IMG/VR virus record: IMGVR_UViG_3300044732_000309
Location: 1 to 23,643 of that record
Origin: a virus
Strand: one strand, 5' to 3'
DNA: 23,643 nucleotides
In this document: piece by piece, positions 20,135-23,643 of the stretch
How positions within the stretch are numbered: position 1 is the first letter of the stretch
How the letters are laid out: the number at the start of each line of letters is the position of its first letter
Position numbers and translations under genes: made by a program
The notes under the pieces: generated by a model
The model's database searches: none
What the model was told of the DNA's origin: nothing
Seen by the model: only the letters and a program-made list of their open reading frames with translations

Positions 20135-22142
20135 TCATCATATCATAATAATCGGCTAATTGTCCGTCCCAGTATTCGCGTAAATCGGTCGCGTATACTC
20201 GGGCGGATTTCCAGTTTCCAGCCCGGTAATGCGATAAGAACTTGTTGTGTTGATCTTCCATGACATCGATGATATCTTGACCTCGATGGTCTTTTTCTAG
20301 AACTGTAAAGATAGATACGGGTTCTGTTTTACCCTTAACGGCAATCAGGTCAAGTTCTACTACTTGGTATACATCCCTAACCAGTTCGGCCGTTTGTGGT
20401 CCGACGATGAGTTTGACTCCATAAGGCTTGGTTTGACCTTCGAGACGAGCAGCCAGATTAACCCCATCGCCCAAGCAAGTATAATCAAAACGCTGGTCGC
20501 TGCCCATATTGCCAACAACCACAGTGGCAGTGTTAATACCAAGACCCATACCGAAAGCGGGAATGCCTTCTGCTTTAACTTCTTCATTGAAAGTCTCCAA
20601 ATCTTTTAGCATCTGAAAGGCTGTTTGAACCGCATCCAAAGCATGTTTATTGTTATCAAGCGGCGCATTCCAGAATGCCATCTGTGCATCACCAATATAC
20701 TTATCCAGTGTACCGTTATTTTCAAGAATAGCTCTTGTCATGACCGTCATGTAACGATTCATGATTGAAGTCAGACCTTGGACATCTGCGCCATAATGTT
20801 CTGAGATAGTAGTAAATCCTCGAACGTCGGTGAACATAATTGAAAGTTCGCGAGATTCTCCACCAAGTTTCAATAGTTCCGGTTGTCTTTGTAATCTAGC
20901 AACCAAGTCTGGACTCAAATAGGTACCAAACTGTTTCTTAATCTGTTGTTTTTGAAGGAATTCGCTAATAAACTTTACCGTGTAGATATGCATATAGATG
21001 ATTGCGATTGCAAAGATATTAAATGTCACATCAAACAGAATACCCTTGTTTGCGAACAGATATACTGGTAGATAAAAATATCCAGCTAGTAATATGCCGA
21101 TATAAATTATAGAGAAACGAAATCTTGAGAGAATAATCAATGCCAGAGCAAGACCAAGAAAAGCCGCAAGATCCGCAATTACTGACCAGTTCGGAATCGA
21201 AACAGAATCCCCATTTATCAGAGTTTCAAGAATACTCGCCTGAAGGACGTGGGGATGTTGCGCACCTGATGGAGTCGCTACAGGATTCGAAATACCAGCA
21301 GCAGTTACGCCAACAATCGCGATTTTACCACTCAGGACAGGTAAAGGATCCTCTCCAATTTCGTATGACGGAAATTGGTAGTTAGGATTAATGAACGTTC
21401 TTCCATATTCATCTGTTTTAATAGTTTCAAAAGAAGGAATTCGTAATGCTTCAACCCCAGTCTGATTTATCTTGGCTTGATACGAAGAGTCTCCTGCAGC
21501 TACACGCAGCATCTCTAGAGCAAATGCGGGATAGTATTCGCCTTCTGATTGGGATAGAAGAGGAACTCGCCTTACAACCCCATCAGGCTCGGGTAGGGTT
21601 GACGTTATCCCAACACCGGCTGCGGATTCTTGAAGACCTGAGACATTACTTAGAACGCATGGGTATTGAGGAAGAAATTCAGTTGCTTCTCCATCGCCGA
21701 TTACGGCAACGCCTGTCTTCCGAATTGTCTTACTTGCCCGTGAACAAGAGTCACTTACCGTCTGACTCAGAACGACTGGATGTAATCTGAGGGTATCTTC
21801 AAGAACTCCGTCAGTCCCCATCCTATCAGGCTCAGGCATAAGTATAGTGCTACCAACAAGAGCAGCCCCTCTGCCATAAATATCGCTAATAATTTTAGCG
21901 TGGACTTCGCGAGGGAAAGGCCACTGTCCATATTTTTCAATTGCTTTCTCCCCAATATTAACAGTTACAATTTGTTCGGATTGCGTCGGTGAACCGAGCA
22001 TCAAATAATCATAAAACTTCAATCTTGTGGATTCAACCAAGTATGGGTTTGCGAGTTTTACTGTTAACAATACCGCAAAAGTAATCAGTGCCAACCAAGG
22101 CGAGAGTAGAACTTTTTTAGTTTTTTGTATAAGAGTATCCAT
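20061..22142 (-). CDS. CHASE2-domain class III adenylate cyclase, membrane-bound
   Basis: A 693-aa receptor cyclase. A first membrane segment (about 14-32) is followed by a CHASE2-type extracytoplasmic sensor (about 40-315) with the typical FYDYLMLG, INPN, KIAIVG and PHVLQASILETLI. Three membrane segments follow (about 320-338, 343-363, 368-388). A class III cyclase domain (about 430-615) has all key residues: metal Asp439 (FTDVRGFT) and Asp485 (KYIGDAQMAFW), purine-selecting Lys481 and Thr555 (DYTCLGDGVN), and transition-state Asn562 and Arg566. Lys with Thr indicates ATP, class IIIb. A 75-residue helical tail follows. It should make cAMP in the host in response to an unknown signal. It overlaps the curlin-like gene by 26 bases, so the two are co-expressed. 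A receptor cyclase is very unusual cargo for a lytic-type phage. Confidence 0.93.
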   Translation of the reverse strand: MDTLIQKTKKVLLSPWLALITFAVLLTVKLANPYLVESTRLKFYDYLMLGSPTQSEQIVTVNIGEKAIEKYGQWPFPREVHAKIISDIYGRGAALVGSTILMPEPDRMGTDGVLEDTLRLHPVVLSQTVSDSCSRASKTIRKTGVAVIGDGEATEFLPQYPCVLSNVSGLQESAAGVGITSTLPEPDGVVRRVPLLSQSEGEYYPAFALEMLRVAAGDSSYQAKINQTGVEALRIPSFETIKTDEYGRTFINPNYQFPSYEIGEDPLPVLSGKIAIVGVTAAGISNPVATPSGAQHPHVLQASILETLINGDSVSIPNWSVIADLAAFLGLALALIILSRFRFSIIYIGILLAGYFYLPVYLFANKGILFDVTFNIFAIAIIYMHIYTVKFISEFLQKQQIKKQFGTYLSPDLVARLQRQPELLKLGGESRELSIMFTDVRGFTTISEHYGADVQGLTSIMNRYMTVMTRAILENNGTLDKYIGDAQMAFWNAPLDNNKHALDAVQTAFQMLKDLETFNEEVKAEGIPAFGMGLGINTATVVVGNMGSDQRFDYTCLGDGVNLAARLEGQTKPYGVKLIVGPQTAELVRDVYQVVELDLIAVKGKTEPVSIFTVLEKDHRGQDIIDVMEDQHNKFLSHYRAGNWKSARVYATDLREYWDGQLADYYDMMISRIEEFQASQPKDWDGIYRATSK

Positions 22143-23571
22143 TACATGGTCCAGTCGTGCATGTTATTTCCATTTTCGCAGAGTCGGCAGCGGTCAAGTT
22201 ATTTTGTGTGACAGTTACACCAATTCCAGGACTATTTAGCAAAAGTTGAAATTGCTTTGCAGATGCTCCCAATTGAGTAACCAATGCAGTAACTCCACCA
22301 AATGGTGCGCTGATATCTAGAAAATGGTTAGCAGTTCCCTGTTGTAAGGTACTGATATTATTAGAGTTTCCTAAAGCATTGATAAACAACGATTTTCCGC
22401 CAGCGTCTTTTTGTTGCGCTGATATTTGATTACCAAGACCATTGGTGATTATCTCGGCGTATTTGCTGCCTTGTTGTTGTGTTAAGGACACTACGTTGTT
22501 ATTGCCAGTAACGGAAACTTCTGCTAAGTTCTTACCAATTGGTGTTGTCGCTGTTCCCTGATTGATAGTGATACTATTACTGTTACCATTAATCGTCATT
22601 GCTTGTGCGCCATTCACACCACGGATTTGGTTTTGTTTAGAGAACTGTTCGATGTAAACAGAGTTGCTAGAACCAGTTACATTGATATAGATAGAGTTTT
22701 GCGTAATTGCATTCGTTTGATTAATCTTCAATGATTGGTTCGCGCTAATAGAAGCGAGAGGATATGTTGGTTCAGGCGGGGCAGGCGCAGGAGGTGGTGG
22801 CGCAGAAGAACCAGCATTCGGTTGAACTGGAGTAAATGCTGTGCCATTCAGCGAGGTGCTGCCTTGCAACTGGTCGATAAACAAAATTGGCGATAATGAA
22901 GTATCGCCGAGATTGAATGATGCAAATCCTAGATTATAGTTACCATCAGCAGGAACAGTAAACACAGCGACTTGCCAACCGGTTGCTCCATATGAGTTAG
23001 TTGAATAATTGCCTGTTCCTGGATTAGTAAACCCCAGTAGCGCATAGTTCTGTGTAAGACCATTGACAGTGGGTGTTCCTGGGCCACCAGTAAGAGTAAT
23101 AATTGAACCATCATTAAATGGCACGTAATCGGTCGAGAGATATTGCCACGCAAAACTATAGGTGACACCTGCCTGCAATGCTACGGTTCTTTTAACCCAA
23201 GATGCATTGGTAGGTGTCGAGTTTCCGCCGAGAGAAGTAAGATAAGACCTGATACTAGAAATGTCGGAGCCTTGTAAACCAAGCGATGTCATGGCAGGGT
23301 CGAAGTTGACTGACCCTGCCCCCGCTTGAACAGCAAGCATATATGAACCATATGGTGTAACTGTCCAACACTTACCACCACCCGGACAATAGTTAGTCAT
23401 TCCAGTTGTAACCTGAGAACCTGAACCGTTTGGACTCCAACTGTTTCTTAGAGTTGTCGAACCATTACTGACCGTCCATTCGGCATAGTTTCCGTTCTCA
23501 AATCCAAGGTTTGTTTGTGCGAATGCTGGGATTGTGAAGAATAGTAAAAATAGAGCAATTAGTTTTTTCAT
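22117..23571 (-). CDS. Secreted protein with C-terminal curlin-like repeats
   Basis: A 484-aa protein with a clear signal peptide (MKKLIALFLLFFTIPAFA, cleavage before Gln19). Residues 20-250 look like a beta-sandwich, adhesin-type domain (FENGNYAEWTVSNGS, two Cys at 62 and 68). A proline-rich linker lies at about 255-271. Residues 275-470 contain repeats with Asn and Gln ladders, such as GSSNSVYIEQ, GNSNSITINQG, GNNNVVSLTQQQG and GNSNNISTLQQG, like the CsgA/CsgB repeats that stack into curli amyloid. Two Cys close to the C-terminus (CTTGPC) could form a disulphide. It may be exported by host secretion and coat or aggregate cells, or be a virion decoration. The start overlaps the preceding stop as ATGA, with AGGTG before it. 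Confidence 0.8.
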   Translation of the reverse strand: MKKLIALFLLFFTIPAFAQTNLGFENGNYAEWTVSNGSTTLRNSWSPNGSGSQVTTGMTNYCPGGGKCWTVTPYGSYMLAVQAGAGSVNFDPAMTSLGLQGSDISSIRSYLTSLGGNSTPTNASWVKRTVALQAGVTYSFAWQYLSTDYVPFNDGSIITLTGGPGTPTVNGLTQNYALLGFTNPGTGNYSTNSYGATGWQVAVFTVPADGNYNLGFASFNLGDTSLSPILFIDQLQGSTSLNGTAFTPVQPNAGSSAPPPPAPAPPEPTYPLASISANQSLKINQTNAITQNSIYINVTGSSNSVYIEQFSKQNQIRGVNGAQAMTINGNSNSITINQGTATTPIGKNLAEVSVTGNNNVVSLTQQQGSKYAEIITNGLGNQISAQQKDAGGKSLFINALGNSNNISTLQQGTANHFLDISAPFGGVTALVTQLGASAKQFQLLLNSPGIGVTVTQNNLTAADSAKMEITCTTGPCNGYSYTKN

Positions 23572-23643
23572 CTTGCACCTGTTTCTTGCATCACAGTTAT
23601 ATTACCTTGTGGTCTACCAGTTCCCGATGTTGTCCACTTATCG
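23568..23643 (-). CDS. C-terminal end of an upstream gene (cut by window)
   Basis: One frame is open from the window edge to a TGA at 23568-23570 that overlaps the ATG of the curlin-like gene (ATGA). It encodes 24 residues including DKWTTSGTGRPQGN and ending METGAR-like (VMQETGAR). The coupling and the protein-like composition indicate a real gene end. Too little is visible for a function. Confidence 0.6.
   Translation of the reverse strand, partial: DKWTTSGTGRPQGNITVMQETGAR

Noticed and set aside
1-23643. tRNA genes, CRISPR arrays, insertion sequences, integrase or attachment sites
   Set aside because: I looked for cloverleaf-like T-arms, regularly spaced repeats, transposase motifs and terminal inverted repeats. 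Only the tmRNA T-arm and the short repeats already listed were found.

Overview
The window is about 23.6 kb of a T4-like (myovirus) phage genome. Five proteins look like T4 core proteins: gp32 ssDNA-binding protein, gp59 helicase loader, gp33 late-transcription co-activator, and baseplate proteins resembling gp26 and gp51. PhoH, an MGME1-like exonuclease and a NodU-type carbamoyltransferase are the accessory set usual in marine and environmental T4 relatives. A circularly permuted tmRNA gene whose tag begins ANDN points to an alphaproteobacterial host, because permuted two-piece tmRNA is typical of that class. The host assignment is inference.

Layout. (1) 1-3029, plus strand: end of a gp26-like gene, a gp51-like gene and a large Ala/Gly/Lys-rich structural (tape-measure-like) protein. 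(2) A bidirectional terminator at 3031-3055. (3) 3061-6179, minus strand: SleB-like cell-wall hydrolase, DNA methyltransferase, gp33, gp59, an unlisted 55-aa gene and gp32, read in that order as one operon. (4) 6251-6699, minus: permuted tmRNA with its own promoter and terminator. (5) 6689-8152, minus: exonuclease (apparently leaderless) and PhoH. (6) 8182-19519, minus: one long operon opening with a 134-aa protein, then six consecutive twitch-type radical SAM enzymes, an SGNH-like protein, an overlooked 34-aa protein, a carbamoyltransferase and two unknown proteins, closed by a strong terminator. (7) 19534-20134, plus: three tiny translationally coupled genes from a divergent sigma70-type promoter. 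(8) 20061-23643, minus: a membrane CHASE2-adenylate cyclase preceded by a secreted curlin-repeat protein and the tail of a further gene.

How the genes may work together. Regions 3-5 are replication, late transcription, lysis and translation-rescue functions. Region 6 looks like a dedicated biosynthetic or modification pathway: six radical SAM enzymes in two subfamilies (three and three), chained by start/stop overlaps to an SGNH-like protein and a carbamoyltransferase. Its product cannot be read from sequence. Region 8 pairs a secreted amyloid-like protein with a cyclase that keeps all its catalytic residues, suggesting that the phage alters host cAMP and possibly the cell surface. The most noteworthy items are the permuted tmRNA, the six-enzyme radical SAM array with its hidden 34-aa gene, and the CHASE2 cyclase.
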